Shown here one piece after another: positions 10,786-21,669 of a DNA stretch of 64,000 nt (position 1 is the stretch's first letter; every line of letters starts with the position of its first letter). Position numbers and translations under genes: made by a program. Source of the DNA: Azolla caroliniana (lineage: Eukaryota; Polypodiophyta); assembly GCA_043228905.1 (NCBI GenBank), contig JBHGNT010000008.1, positions 17,608,001 through 17,672,000 on the forward strand. The letters are read 5' to 3'. The notes under the pieces were generated by a model that was given only the letters and a program-made list of their open reading frames with translations, did not search any database and had not been told where the DNA came from.

Positions 10786-11435
10786 TGTTACGAATCCACT
10801 CTCCGATTCGCCTTCACCGTTCGGCCACAACCGAGAAATCACGAATCATTGCAGCAGAAAATAGGAAACACAGAGAAAGACACGATAACACAGGGATTAA
10901 CGTGGAAAACCCTATACGGGAAAAACCACGGGAGTGCAAGACTCCAAACCAAAACTATGCACAGAGAAATATACAATGGCGAGCTGCAAGGCGACGACCT
11001 TGAGCTCGCTGTCCTCGCCACAGGCGGCGGTATTACACAGAGGCGTCGACCTCTTCGTCTCTCACGCTCTATCTCTCTCACGGCTGCTCTCTCTTCACTC
11101 CTCTAGAGTGGAAAAACAGAAAAATGAGTAGCAACATAAAACTGTTTGCCCTAAGTCATATTTATACACATATGACTTTAGGGCTATTTACAAATATAGC
11201 CTCCAGGGCCCTTGGCAAAACATATTCACAAATATGTCCCCGCATCCGGATCTCTCTCCGGGTACATTCATCATCCGGCTCCGTAGCCGGGTCTTCATCA
11301 TCCGGCTCCGTAGCCGGGGTCTTCATCATCCGGCTCCGTAGCCGGGGTCTTCATCATCCGGTTCCGTAACCGCAACCGGGCTTGCCGTCATTCATCTCCG
11401 GACATCCCATCCGGAGGGACCGAAAAAACCCAACA
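10786..11435 (-). repeat. 5' LTR of copia element E
   Basis: 650 bp, TGTTA...CAACA on the plus strand. It contains three copies of a 28-bp CCGGCTCCGTAGCCGG-containing unit (11270-11365), against two in the 3' LTR. Otherwise almost identical to 6050-6671. Confidence 0.95.
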
Positions 11436-12064
11436 GTACGCACCAACGACAACTTCGACACCGACTCCGCTCGACCCGGAATCCGCCAGAATAGAGATAG
11501 AAGCCGAAGATTGGCTCACGTGCATGTTTGCAAAAAGCCCGATTACAACAAGGCTTAGTGGGCCACAAGAGCCCCCGAACGACCGAAGCACGTCACAGCC
11601 AAGTACGACCTTCAACAAAGGCAAAGGTAAGATGCCCGAATACAAAGTCGACCACCCCAACAACAGCAATTCGGATGTGTCGGCTCGCTCACTAGACAGT
11701 GAGTTTGGTGTACCCATCATGCGGACACCCGGAGCAAAGAAGGCGCTCACATCTGTGAGGGAAAAACTTCGATGTTGAACTAGAGCTAAGAACCCCGTCA
11801 CTCGGCTTGGCTACAACGAGTACATGGCCCATCACTATGCCTTCGCGATGAAGGTAGTGACCGAACAAGAGCCCAAGAGCTCTACCGAAGCGGCTCGTAA
11901 CCCACGATGGGTGGAAGTAGTCGACCTTCGCCCACACACTACAAGTCTTCGTCAAGCTTGAGGGGGAGGAACCGAGATTGCCTTGGAAAGGCCGAAGAAA
12001 GCCGAAGGCCGGATGGAAGCACACGAGCCAACGAAAGCCAACACGGATGTCGAACGCCTCACAC
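11436..12064 (+). pseudogene. Element D, linker and start of RT region
   Basis: Continuation of element D after the insertion. It begins with the duplicated GTACG and an acidic, Pro/Ser-rich linker. At about 11790-11930 it reads GYNEYMAHHYAF and EPKSSTEAARNPRW, which in copia elements leads into RT. The RT and RNase H domains themselves are missing, and the polypurine tract and 3' LTR follow soon after. This is a deletion, not a late stop. Confidence 0.65.
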
Positions 12065-12081
12065 TTGAGCTTGAGGGGGCG

Positions 12082-12413
12082 TGTTGAGAGATCAAACTCA
12101 ACTTAGTTTAGTTATTTAGTCAACCATGTAACTTCGTAGTTACCTAGATAGAATCTAATTAGGAGTGTTGACTATAACGCCTTAAATAGGACCTTGTACT
12201 TAAGTGGGATATTCTAGATCCTCCACTCCTAAGTAGATTTAATATAGGACTTACACCTTAGTACCTATATTCTATTCACACATGTGCACCTTTGCGCATG
12301 AGATGTATATATACATACCTCATTGTGGGTAGTTTTGTATTTGATGATGATAATGCTAATTTAATATAGAGTTAATCATCCCCCATCTTGTGTTGTTCAT
12401 AAGTGTTAACTTC

Positions 12414-12445
<32 letters not shown>

Positions 12446-12528
12446 TACATATCACTTAATCTTCTGCTTATCAACTAATCACATAATTAGGTACTTATTA
12501 ACCCATACTTAACTACCTAATTCTTAAC
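12082..12528 (+). repeat. 3' LTR of copia element D
   Basis: Partner of 3702-4148. It has a shorter CT run, an added CA run and a short TATATATACATAC insertion relative to the other LTR. The greater divergence between the two copies shows that D is older than E. Confidence 0.8.
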
Positions 12529-13735
12529 TCCTACGATCATATCTATTGTTCATGTCATTGTCATCACTTCTATAATTTGATCCTAGCGAGGTTCAAACTC
12601 TTAAACATGTCACTCGCATACACTTCCAATTGCGTCAGACATGCCCATACCTCAATGTAGAATCTCTACACCACTTCAATAACCATTGAAGAAAGATGCA
12701 TCCAATAACTAAGATGACATTATTGAGATCCCTCGGTCAAGGTCACTTGTAAAAACGTCCTTTAGTGATCAGCCACCATTGAAAAACAAAGGTATCATAT
12801 ACAAACCCTCAAAAGCTCAATGTACCACATTAGAAGAACAACTACTCAATGAACAATCCACCCATGCCAAATTGGTGCCCACTAGAACGAAACAATAACC
12901 TAACTCAAATGGCTAACCTTTGGTTCTCATTGTTCCCTCTCTCTACATCCAATAAGAGACACTTTCCTTTATGTAGCTTTTCCACTCTAATTTATTGAAA
13001 TGCATGGTTTTTACTTAGAAATTATCTATTTAATCGAAACACCTCTTATGTTTCTCATGTAACAATGATCTATTTAATTAAATGTAGCATATATTCGTAA
13101 TTAGTGTAGTGACTAGGTGTGTGTTAATTTCAAATTAACTTTGGAAGCTTGAGGCTTCCACGATTGCATGGAGTGGAGAGTAAGTGCTTTTATGTGTTGA
13201 TGTATGACTTGGTCTTTGCCATTGGGGAGCGGCATTCCCAAATCCTTTGACTAACACATTGTGAGGAAGGCGACCCCTCAGGACTGGGTAGTGACCCTTG
13301 GAAGTCCAATGATCCAAGTCATGAGTTGTGTTGGCCCCTTCGAGGAAACACGATGCAATGGCCATTTCGCACTATGGTGATTACAATGTTAGTTGGGTGG
13401 CCAACAACAATGGTCCATGATTTGTCCCTTTCACCCTCCGCCTACATGAATGGGGAGAGCTCTTTGTAATGATCATTGGACTCACATCACTCCCCCCCCT
13501 ACCCATGTGGATGTCTCTCTCCCATAATCTTACAACAATTTCACATTTTTACTAGGATGTCTCCTTGATCCCACAATGTTAAGGAACACATAACCGATGG
13601 TAAGGAAGTTCTAAGGCCATGCAAGTGATGAATAAGGTTATATTCATGAGGGAGGGGAGTGAGTGTCAACGTTGAGTTGGTATGAATGAATAAGAACATG
13701 CAAACAAAGAAAGGCAGAACGTTTACAAACGTACA
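12529..13735. other. Intergenic, no gene recognised
   Basis: Mixed-composition spacer. A small hairpin GGAAGCTTGAGGCTTCC lies at 13142-13158. Short open frames (for example reverse 13135-13365) have no family resemblance and I treat them as chance. Confidence 0.4.
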
Positions 13736-16252
13736 CGTATGATACGCGATATTCGTTTGGCTTTTATTTATAAGAGAGGGAGAGAGAGAGCTTAGAACAA
13801 GAAGCTATATTAGAGAAAAATAAAATTACATCCAACAATAACTAAGTTACAAAAGCTTGGTTTAAATACCAACTAGTTTAGGGCAACTGTCCTTTCTACT
13901 ATTTACAAAACTAGCCTAGTATGTCCTCTGGTTATTGTGAAAACCATTTCATTGGGGAAGTTGAGTTCGTTTCTCAACATTGTCTCGTATTCGCTTAACT
14001 CATTAGGGAACATCCCTGAAATCCCGTTTCCTTGACATTCCCTAAGGGAAAACATACTGAATTGCTTTTAGGACCCGTTGAGTGCCCGAAGGAACTATCT
14101 TATCCTCTGCACCCACTGAGCTGTGTTTAGGACCCATTGATCGCCCAAAGGATCTATCTTACCATGCGCACTCAATGAACTGCTCTTAGGACCTGTTGAG
14201 CGCCCGAAGGAACTATTCTTACCCACACTAAGATCTCAATCACTCCATATATATGTAGAGGGAGAAGAGTCTTGGCCCACATAATCAAAACACTCTCTAT
14301 ATTATGTATGCATATGCATATCTGTGTAAGAGAACTCTGTTTCCATATACTTGGGAATTCTTCAACATGATCGAAAGCATCGAAAACAGAGAGACAAAGA
14401 GCATATCGTAAAGGTAAGGTGTCTCAAACTCGTTTTTTCTTAAATTCGATGATGTCTGCCATGTCTCCAGCTCAAGGTTAGACAGGCAATGTTCTCCTCT
14501 TGATTTCTTCCAAATGTTGCTGATTTAAATATGTAAACAGGTATATACATGTATGCATACTTAATGTGTATGTACACATATGTATATGTCAACATATACA
14601 TATGTATATAGATGCACACACACACATATACTTTTGTATGTATGGATGTATGCATGCATGCATCTATATATATAGTATAATGCATATAGAGGATTTCCTA
14701 TGGTCCTTTGAAGACTAATAACATGTGCTATGCCACCCGAAACGAAAAAAGCCTTACACGGTAGCAGCAGGAGCTTCTTATTGCTCATGTATCCTTCATG
14801 AGTGATTTTCTACGCCAAAAAAATGGGTTTCTAGGATGTGAGTTTCCTAGAAGACACGATCTTCTCTTCTCGAACCGTAGACGTTCTTGGATATTTCTCC
14901 ATTATTGGGAATCATATATTTTACTTCATCGGCGTATGTTGTATGTTTAAACCTGAAATATTTTTCATTCTCTATCTCTCTTGCATGCCATAATGTCACA
15001 TGCATGTAGATAAAAGCAAAGCGGAAAAGCTGAGAAGCTGTTGGAGAGAGGGAGCTTTTTTTATTTGTCATGTACATTATTGTTCTCATTGGAATGAAAG
15101 GATGTGCATGAAAAATGTTTGTGCCTTCCATCCACTTACTTATTTTTGCAGCTAAAATCCCTCTTGACACGTGGATTAGGAGAGAGGAACATTTGAAAGG
15201 ACTATGTTCATCACAATTACCTCCTAATTTTCTATATTCCAAATGATATGGCTTAATGAAATGTTATCTTCAAATTAGTTTACATATTTGAAGAAGCTCA
15301 TCATGGTATTATTGATATTCATCTAGCTAATCTTGGGGAATTCCCAAAAGTATGTAAACTGAGAATTTATCTACTGGATTGATCACAAACATAATTTTCT
15401 CATCATATTTCTGAACGTGATAGGAAATGCATTCATATAGAAGGAGATTGGAAAAAATCTCCACAAGGTAGGAATTTGTGTACGCAATGAAAGAAATGAG
15501 GGAAGAACTGCAGATTGTGAAGGCTATTTGGTAGCATTCTTTTTGTTACCTCACATAGCTGGATACTTTTTTCGGAGTCAAATCAAGCTGGGAATGGGAA
15601 CCAGACATTTATATTTTAGGTGCAACCTAGGATTTTGGCATACATAGGGTGAGCTACCTTTGTGCACTTTGTCCTCCTGCTTCTTGATCCAGCCTCATTT
15701 TAAAGGTTGCAGTGGATGCCTGTCCTGAAGTGCATGATTAATGTTATGTATTATGAAATACAAGATTCACCTTATGTAGTATGGGATGCATACAATGCTT
15801 TAGTGGGATCATTGGGCCTCAGTTTGGTAGATTTTCAGTTGGGTGAAGTGCTCTCAGACATTGGGAAATTCAAAGAAAAACTTCTATACAGATTTTCTGG
15901 AAGAGATTAAAATTCAGTTACTATGAGCCACTTTAAGGTTTTGATACTATTTTTCATGCATCATGCTGATAGGTTGATTGATGACTGTCACCTTGCCAAC
16001 CTCAAGCATACTTACTTACACACAAAGATACCTACATGCACAACAGTCTCTGCATCGTTATGTCCAAGTATGCATCCTACCTACCTTTTAAACAGTTTTT
16101 TGGAAACCCAATGTCCTTTGGATGTGCTCTTTTTTAATTTATTCTTAGTTCACCGTGATTTTGTAATTAGGAAATGGAGCTTATAGATACCTTTTATTTC
16201 TTCTCAGACTTTCAAGAAGGTAGCATTGATATCAACATTCAAAGGTTGCTCT
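13736..16252. other. Intergenic DNA upstream of HCS1, with repeats
   Basis: Contains the three-copy repeat at 14065-14230 and a TATG/CATA-rich microsatellite-like patch (14530-14680). A GA-rich run at 13770-13795 lies near an LTR-like stretch of tRNA-poor AT sequence. The forward open frame 15707-15910 has no recognisable domain; it could hold 5' leader or an unrecognised first exon of the gene downstream. Confidence 0.35.
14065..14230. repeat. Degenerate tandem repeat, about 60 bp, three copies
   Basis: A unit starting TTAGGACCCGTTGAGTGCCC and followed by GAAGGAACTATCTTA recurs at about 14068, 14127 and 14187 with scattered substitutions. No coding potential seen. Confidence 0.65.
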
Positions 16253-16684
16253 ATGACAGCAGAAAATAAAGGCAGCAATATGACCACTGGCTTAGACAAA
16301 AATGATGGTACTGGAGTTTTCGTTTTTCCTTGTCAAATGAAGGCATCTTATGTTGGTTTTGTTCTCTACATGCATGTAAGAATGGTCTGGTTTTATTCTT
16401 TACATTATTGTTTAGAACAAGAAAAAGCGATCTATATTTTCTTTCTAGCCAATGTATGGGAGGTAATCAAATTCTTTAAAATAGACTACCATTTTAAATT
16501 CCGATAAAGGGAACCATTTAAATATTACGTACATTAGTGAATGAACATTTAGCCGCATTATATATTTTTAGAACAATCAGAGAAACCTGGAAGCCATCAT
16601 ATGTATGTGAAACTCAGATCTTATTAGTTACAAAATGCAATGCTAATAATTTGGGCAACCATATATTTTGGCTTATGTTTACAG

Positions 16685-19600
16685 GTGATGCTAAGTTTCC
16701 TATATTTCTATGTGGGGAGTTTGTTGATGAAACTGCAAAAAACATCATCAATAATAAAGAAATTATCCTTCCTGAAGGAGCTATTTTGTTGCATGAAAGG
16801 GAAAAATGCACTGATAGCAGTAGAAGTGACTTGTTCAAAAGTGATGTCTATATAAAAAGGCTTTATACATTAGAATTTGGAAAGCATCTACTATGGTCAC
16901 CATGTTTACCATCAACACATACCTTATTGTCTCAGTAAGTATGATCTTTTTGTGTCAATTTTAAATCCTAAGAGATGCTCACGATTTTAATTCTGTGCTT
17001 TTCTTAATTCAGAAACTTCCATATCTTCCCTCTTGGCACTGTCTGTGTTGCAGATGCACAACTGTCTGGTAAAGGTAATGTAAATGTTCTGACTGAATTC
17101 AATAATGTTTATTGGTGATGTAAGTTGAGGTATGTTAAAGCTTCTTCTTGTTGGATGTAAGGGACACTAACATTGGATACCATGTTCAGTTACCATCAAC
17201 TCATCCCATACATAGTGATTATGCACTTCGTGCTTCTAAAACCATCTCAAGAATCATTTCTAATTGTAAAGCCACCCCATGCATATCATTTCTAATCATT
17301 TCTAATAGACACAAATGAGAATGGCCATTGTACAAGAGAACAGAACATCATGACAGAATGTCTTAATACATTACATTGCTGGTTCATTACCTTACAAGGT
17401 AAAATACAAACGGTATGGAAAGGTAAATGTAACAAGAATAGAGAGAGAAGACCACTAATTTGAAATACATGTAATTTTATTAGATTGGGCATGGAATTAT
17501 AAACTATCTCCATTTGAGATGGCCAATCATTTTTATAAATCCTAAGTACTAGTCTCAGAGGAGATTCTGAAGTATATTGTTTTTATTCACAGGAAGGGGT
17601 GGAAATGTATGGGAATCACCTAATGGTTGCTTGATGTTTTCATTTACTCTTGCAATGGATAATGGGCGATTGCTACCATTCTTACAGTATGTGGTATCAA
17701 TTGCACTACTTGATACAATTCAGCAACTTGCTTTAGAAAAGGTGAGAACATTTACTAGATAATACTGAATAATTATATAAATCCATGAATTACAAACACT
17801 TCTGTTTTGCCATTAATCTGTATCTATGTTCATAATCAATGTATCTTGTTATTACCTTCAATACATTGTTATTTGCTGGTGATATGAGATTTCTTGCTTA
17901 CTTACAATTTTGTTTCGAAACCATTTGCTCTTTCTATCCAATCCATTATTCACTGATAAAATGATGTCCTTTGCGGTCTGTTTCTGTTATTATTGGGCAG
18001 TGCCTCCCAAAACTTCCCATAAAAATAAAGTGGCCTAATGACATTTATGCAAATGGTATTAAAATTGGAGGTGTACTGTCTACATCAACTTACCGAGACC
18101 GAAAATTTAATGTTGTGATTGGTGAGTTATTATATGATTTAAGTTGATTGTCTTCTTTATTACGATGTTTTAATTGATAATGAGTCAATGTCTTCCTTAT
18201 TACAAGGTTAAAGAGATTTTTTCTATTTGAGAATGCAGGCATTGGACTGAACGTAGGAAACTGGGAACCAACAACATGTTTGGATGCTCTTATGCAAGAT
18301 ATGGTACCTGGGGCCCCACCTTTTGAAAGAGAAGAATTTCTTGCTCTCTTCTTTGGAAAGTTTGAACAACTCTTCAGCACATTTGTTAAGGAAGGTAAGC
18401 TGCAATATTTACATCCCATTGGTTGCCGCATCTCATGCAACTACTTATTACCACCGTGGTATGTTATAGGTAGTTCATCTCATGTATATGTGTTTTGTCT
18501 GGTTCTTCGTTTAAAAATCTGCTGCGGTGATTCTGATGGACCTCTGTAATACGTGCATAGAAGAAGGATGTAGTAGGTATGCGTCAGTATATGTATATGC
18601 ATGCATATATGTATGTAGTATATACATGTCTATATGAATGTAATCTTTATCTATAATGTTGGTATGTGTCGGTATATGTATATGCATGCATATATGTATG
18701 TAGTATATACATGTCTATATGAATGTAATCTTTATCTATAATGTTGGTATGTGTCAGTATATGTATATGCATGCATGTATGTATGTAGTATATGGGTATC
18801 TTGCAATCAACTCATTATGATCAACCTATTTCTGACACATATCAGTCCCAAGTTTTCACACTCGCAATCTTTATATTTGGGATGTCTCGTAAAGCAAATA
18901 GAAGAGCATATATATGGCCTCTGCTTTTAAGATTTCTAGTCTGAAGATAGTTTTAGTGGCCTGCTACTGGTGATGATGTCATAATCACTTTTTGCAGGGT
19001 TTCACATCTCATTGAGATTTCTAACCGCAAAAAGGTGTATATGTACTTCTATGAATGTTTCTTATCTGTAGACAGATACAGCAATTTTGTGGTCTTTTTT
19101 TCTGTAATCAGTTTTTTGAGTTTTTACTGCTCATTGGGGATTCCCGCCAGTAATATAATGCAATAAAAAAGTGTGTAAAGTACATATATAAATATATGTA
19201 GGTATAATGTCTTCATATAGCTGCATCTTTTTACATTCACTATCGCACAATCATGTACTTTCATTAATGTTGAGTTTTTGGTTTTTATTGTTCTTCTTGA
19301 CTCTAGGTTTTGCACCCTTGGAAGACAGTTACTACAGAAAATGGCTACATAGGTGAATGCTTGTAGCAGCTTGGTTTCTAATATGCCTTCTTGTTTGCAT
19401 TATTTGGGAGTTCAGCATGTGTAATCATTTATGGTACAAAGCAGTGGACAGGTTGTAACATTAGAAGAGACACAAGCTGGCACAACGAAAAAAGTTCCAT
19501 TGGTTATCCAAGTAAGTGTTCGAGTTTCTATTCTTGATGTTGTAGGCTATTTTCTTGTTTCATATGATTCAATACATTAACTCTGATGTCTAAAAAAGGA

Positions 19601-19858
19601 CACTGTGATTAGGGCTTAAGCCCTACAGGTTATCTCCTTGGAGTTGATGATAAAAAAAACATGTATGAGCTACATCCCGATGGCAATAGGTAGTGAGTGA
19701 GATTCAGAATTATATTCTTCCATTACATTTTACAAACTTTCATAAAGATTCATGACTTCTTCGTGGGGATTTATGCTCTTTTTTAAGGTTCCTAATCATT
19801 TTTGTTTGGCAGTTTGGACTTTTTCAAAGGTCTTCTACGAACTAAGCTACAATCTTAG
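16685..19858 (+). CDS. HCS1: Holocarboxylase synthetase (biotin protein ligase), 5' end unresolved
   Basis: The enzyme makes biotinyl-5'-AMP and attaches biotin to a Lys of carboxylases such as acetyl-CoA carboxylase. Exons: 16685-16934, 17013-17074, 17593-17741, 18001-18121, 18239-18394, 19307-19352, 19445-19511, 19613-19689 and 19813-19858. All introns have GT/AG ends and the phases join without a stop, giving 323 residues. Motifs: FPIFLCGEF and LLWSPCLPSTH; the biotinyl-AMP loop GKGRGGNVWESP split across exons 2/3; IKWPNDIYANGIKIGG in exon 4; GIGLNVGNWEPTTC in exon 5; and YELHPDGN plus LDFFKGLLR in the C-terminal cap. Plant HCS1 is about 367 aa, so a first exon with the start (and any transit peptide) is missing. 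A weak candidate is ATG 16253 with donor near 16308, which would join in phase. Intron 5 holds an 85-bp tandem repeat. Confidence 0.93.
18576..18796. repeat. 85-bp tandem repeat in HCS1 intron 5, 2.6 copies
   Basis: Units start at 18576, 18661 and 18746 with GGTATG(T/C)GTC, followed by ATGTATATGCATGCATATAT. Copies 1 and 2 differ by only a few bases and the third is truncated. Confidence 0.9.
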
Positions 19859-21222
19859 GATGTGAAGAGGAGGAATAACAAATATATTGAATAAACCTTT
19901 CAAAAGGATGTACTTAATAGAAACAGTTGTATTTATTTGAGCCAAGTTTTATTTGTAATTGAAACTACCAGCAAACTACTAAAAAATAAACCTCATCAAG
20001 CAAATCTATGCTGTTCTCTTGCAAAATACCATCACATGTGTTTACAATGGCAAACTAATTTGTTAAAACTCTTTTAGTTCTGGGTATGTAGTCAGCTATC
20101 TTGTCTCAATGGATATGATGTCTATTTTAAGAGTTTTCACTTCTTTGCGATGCAAGGATTATGGTGAAAATCATTGGAGGACATGATTTAAAAATTGATA
20201 TTTGGAAAAATGAAAAGCTTCACTTGAGCATCCCCATCATATGCGGATTTAATGGACCTTGTGGATTTAATGAGGTCCATGAACTGAAAAAATAACCTTT
20301 TGTTGCTATACCAAGCATCTATTTAGGGTTATAATACAATTGTGTTGTCTTTCAGGATCATAATATCTTTTTTAGCCTTTGGTAATTAAGAATAGCTTAC
20401 CATTTGCTTTATTTATTTATGAATAATCATAGAATATGTTTAATATTGATGATGATCCCGATCCCAATTTGATATTGAACAATGTTCATCTTCCAATGTT
20501 TATGATGCTTCATCAATACAAAGAATATTGGATTTATGACCTTAGTGACAAAGAGTTTTTAACGTACCATACCATGAATAATCCCACTCCTAAATTTCAT
20601 GATAATATATTTGTATTTATAATAATTATATTGAATTTAAGTCTTCTAATTACACACTGGCATATTCCATTACATGTTCCAGGACTTAGGAATAGATTGG
20701 CTTATTCCATTACATGTTCAAGGACTTGGGAACGTTCATGAATATTGTTCTTGTTGGAATCTTAGTTTCCTTATGTTTCTTGAAACCCTCTTTTCATAGC
20801 TCTATGATTTAACTCACTTAAATAATGTAATGCAGCAATCTTAAGCTTATTCCACATTGTTCACTTTTGGATCATGAAGAATAACATACACCCTACACCA
20901 AACAAGGGGACTACATCCAAAAGCCAAATTGAGCTTATTCAATGGGCCAACACAGTCTTAGCGAGTGTTTGGAAAGAGGAGGTGATCTCGTGCGATGAAA
21001 ATTTCAGTCTATTGGTTGAATTGATGCAGATGAAAATTTCGATGTACTGGTTGAATTGATGCAGCAGGAACACACTTACAATTGGACATAATAGAAGCCG
21101 AGGACACCAACTAAAAGAAGATTCTACTTGATTCTGATAAGTTAGGGATATATTCTCTGCAAATATTTGGGAACCAATCAACAAGAAGAACAACAGTTTC
21201 CCCAACTCTAGGAAACTCTTAG

Positions 21223-21266
<44 letters not shown>

Positions 21267-21669
21267 TTCTTACCGTCACTCTGTTTCTATTTCTCCTCTG
21301 AACTGGTACCGGACCACCCACATGTTAGAATCACTGTAAATTGATGAGAGCAAGCGCAGTCAGGAGACACATAGACTTGGCCATGGCAGAACTTTCCCCA
21401 GGATAACTGCCCACTAGGTTCTACCGCTATACTTGCATTTTTGGGGTCATTTTTGTGACGTAATCCATGGAAACTGCATTATGTTTTCTCTTCGTCGATT
21501 CTTTTTGGGGAATTTTTGTATTCACATTGGAATGTGGTTTTTTTTGTTTTTCTTAGGTTTTCTTCTTAATGTAGTTCATTGTGGAAACTGCGCATCATGT
21601 TTGGTACTTAAGATTTTATTTTCACCCTAAATAAAGACAGAAAGAGATGTAATTTGTCAATGCTGTGAA
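19859..21669. other. Intergenic between HCS1 and the PPR gene
   Basis: AT-rich. It has two short direct duplications: a unit around TATTCCATTACATGTTC at 20660 and 20701, and a unit around GATGAAAATTTC at 20993 and 21029. An (AT)n run lies at 21226-21263. Forward open frames 20436-20741 and 20874-21059 resemble no family I know and lack promoter-like context. Confidence 0.4.
21226..21263. repeat. (AT)n microsatellite
   Basis: About 19 uninterrupted AT dinucleotides. Confidence 0.9.

Larger units (their letters stand above)
6050..11435 (-). mobile_element. Ty1/copia element E, young and nearly complete
   Basis: Complete element on the reverse strand: 5' LTR 10786-11435, primer site 10772-10783, gag-protease-integrase 8437-10755, RT-RNase H 6682-8436, polypurine tract 6673-6688, 3' LTR 6050-6671. 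It is flanked by the 5-bp duplication GTACG (6045-6049 and 11436-11440), so it jumped into element D. By eye the two LTRs differ by only about three substitutions plus one extra 28-bp repeat unit in the 5' LTR, which implies a recent insertion. The single obvious lesion is an in-frame TAA between integrase and RT. Confidence 0.95.
3702..12528 (+). mobile_element. Ty1/copia element D, internally deleted and split by element E
   Basis: Two LTRs of 447 bp each (3702-4148 and 12082-12528), beginning TGTTGAGAGATCAA and ending TTCTTAAC, bracket a + strand copia remnant. A tRNA-Met primer site follows the left LTR and a purine tract GAGCTTGAGGGGGCG precedes the right LTR. The order inside is Gag, zinc knuckle, protease, a fragment of late integrase, then (after the inserted element E) the first residues of the RT region. 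The integrase core and all RT/RNase H catalytic sequence are missing, so it cannot be autonomous. I found no clear target duplication. The CT microsatellite differs in length between the LTRs. Confidence 0.8.

Noticed and set aside
14065-14230. CRISPR-like spaced repeats here and at 1344-1480
   Set aside because: Units are directly tandem and degenerate, without constant repeats and unique spacers, and this is plant nuclear DNA.
20874-21059. Possible receptor-kinase tail (LIQWANTVLASVWKEE)
   Set aside because: Too short, no kinase motifs upstream, and part of it is a local 36-bp duplication.
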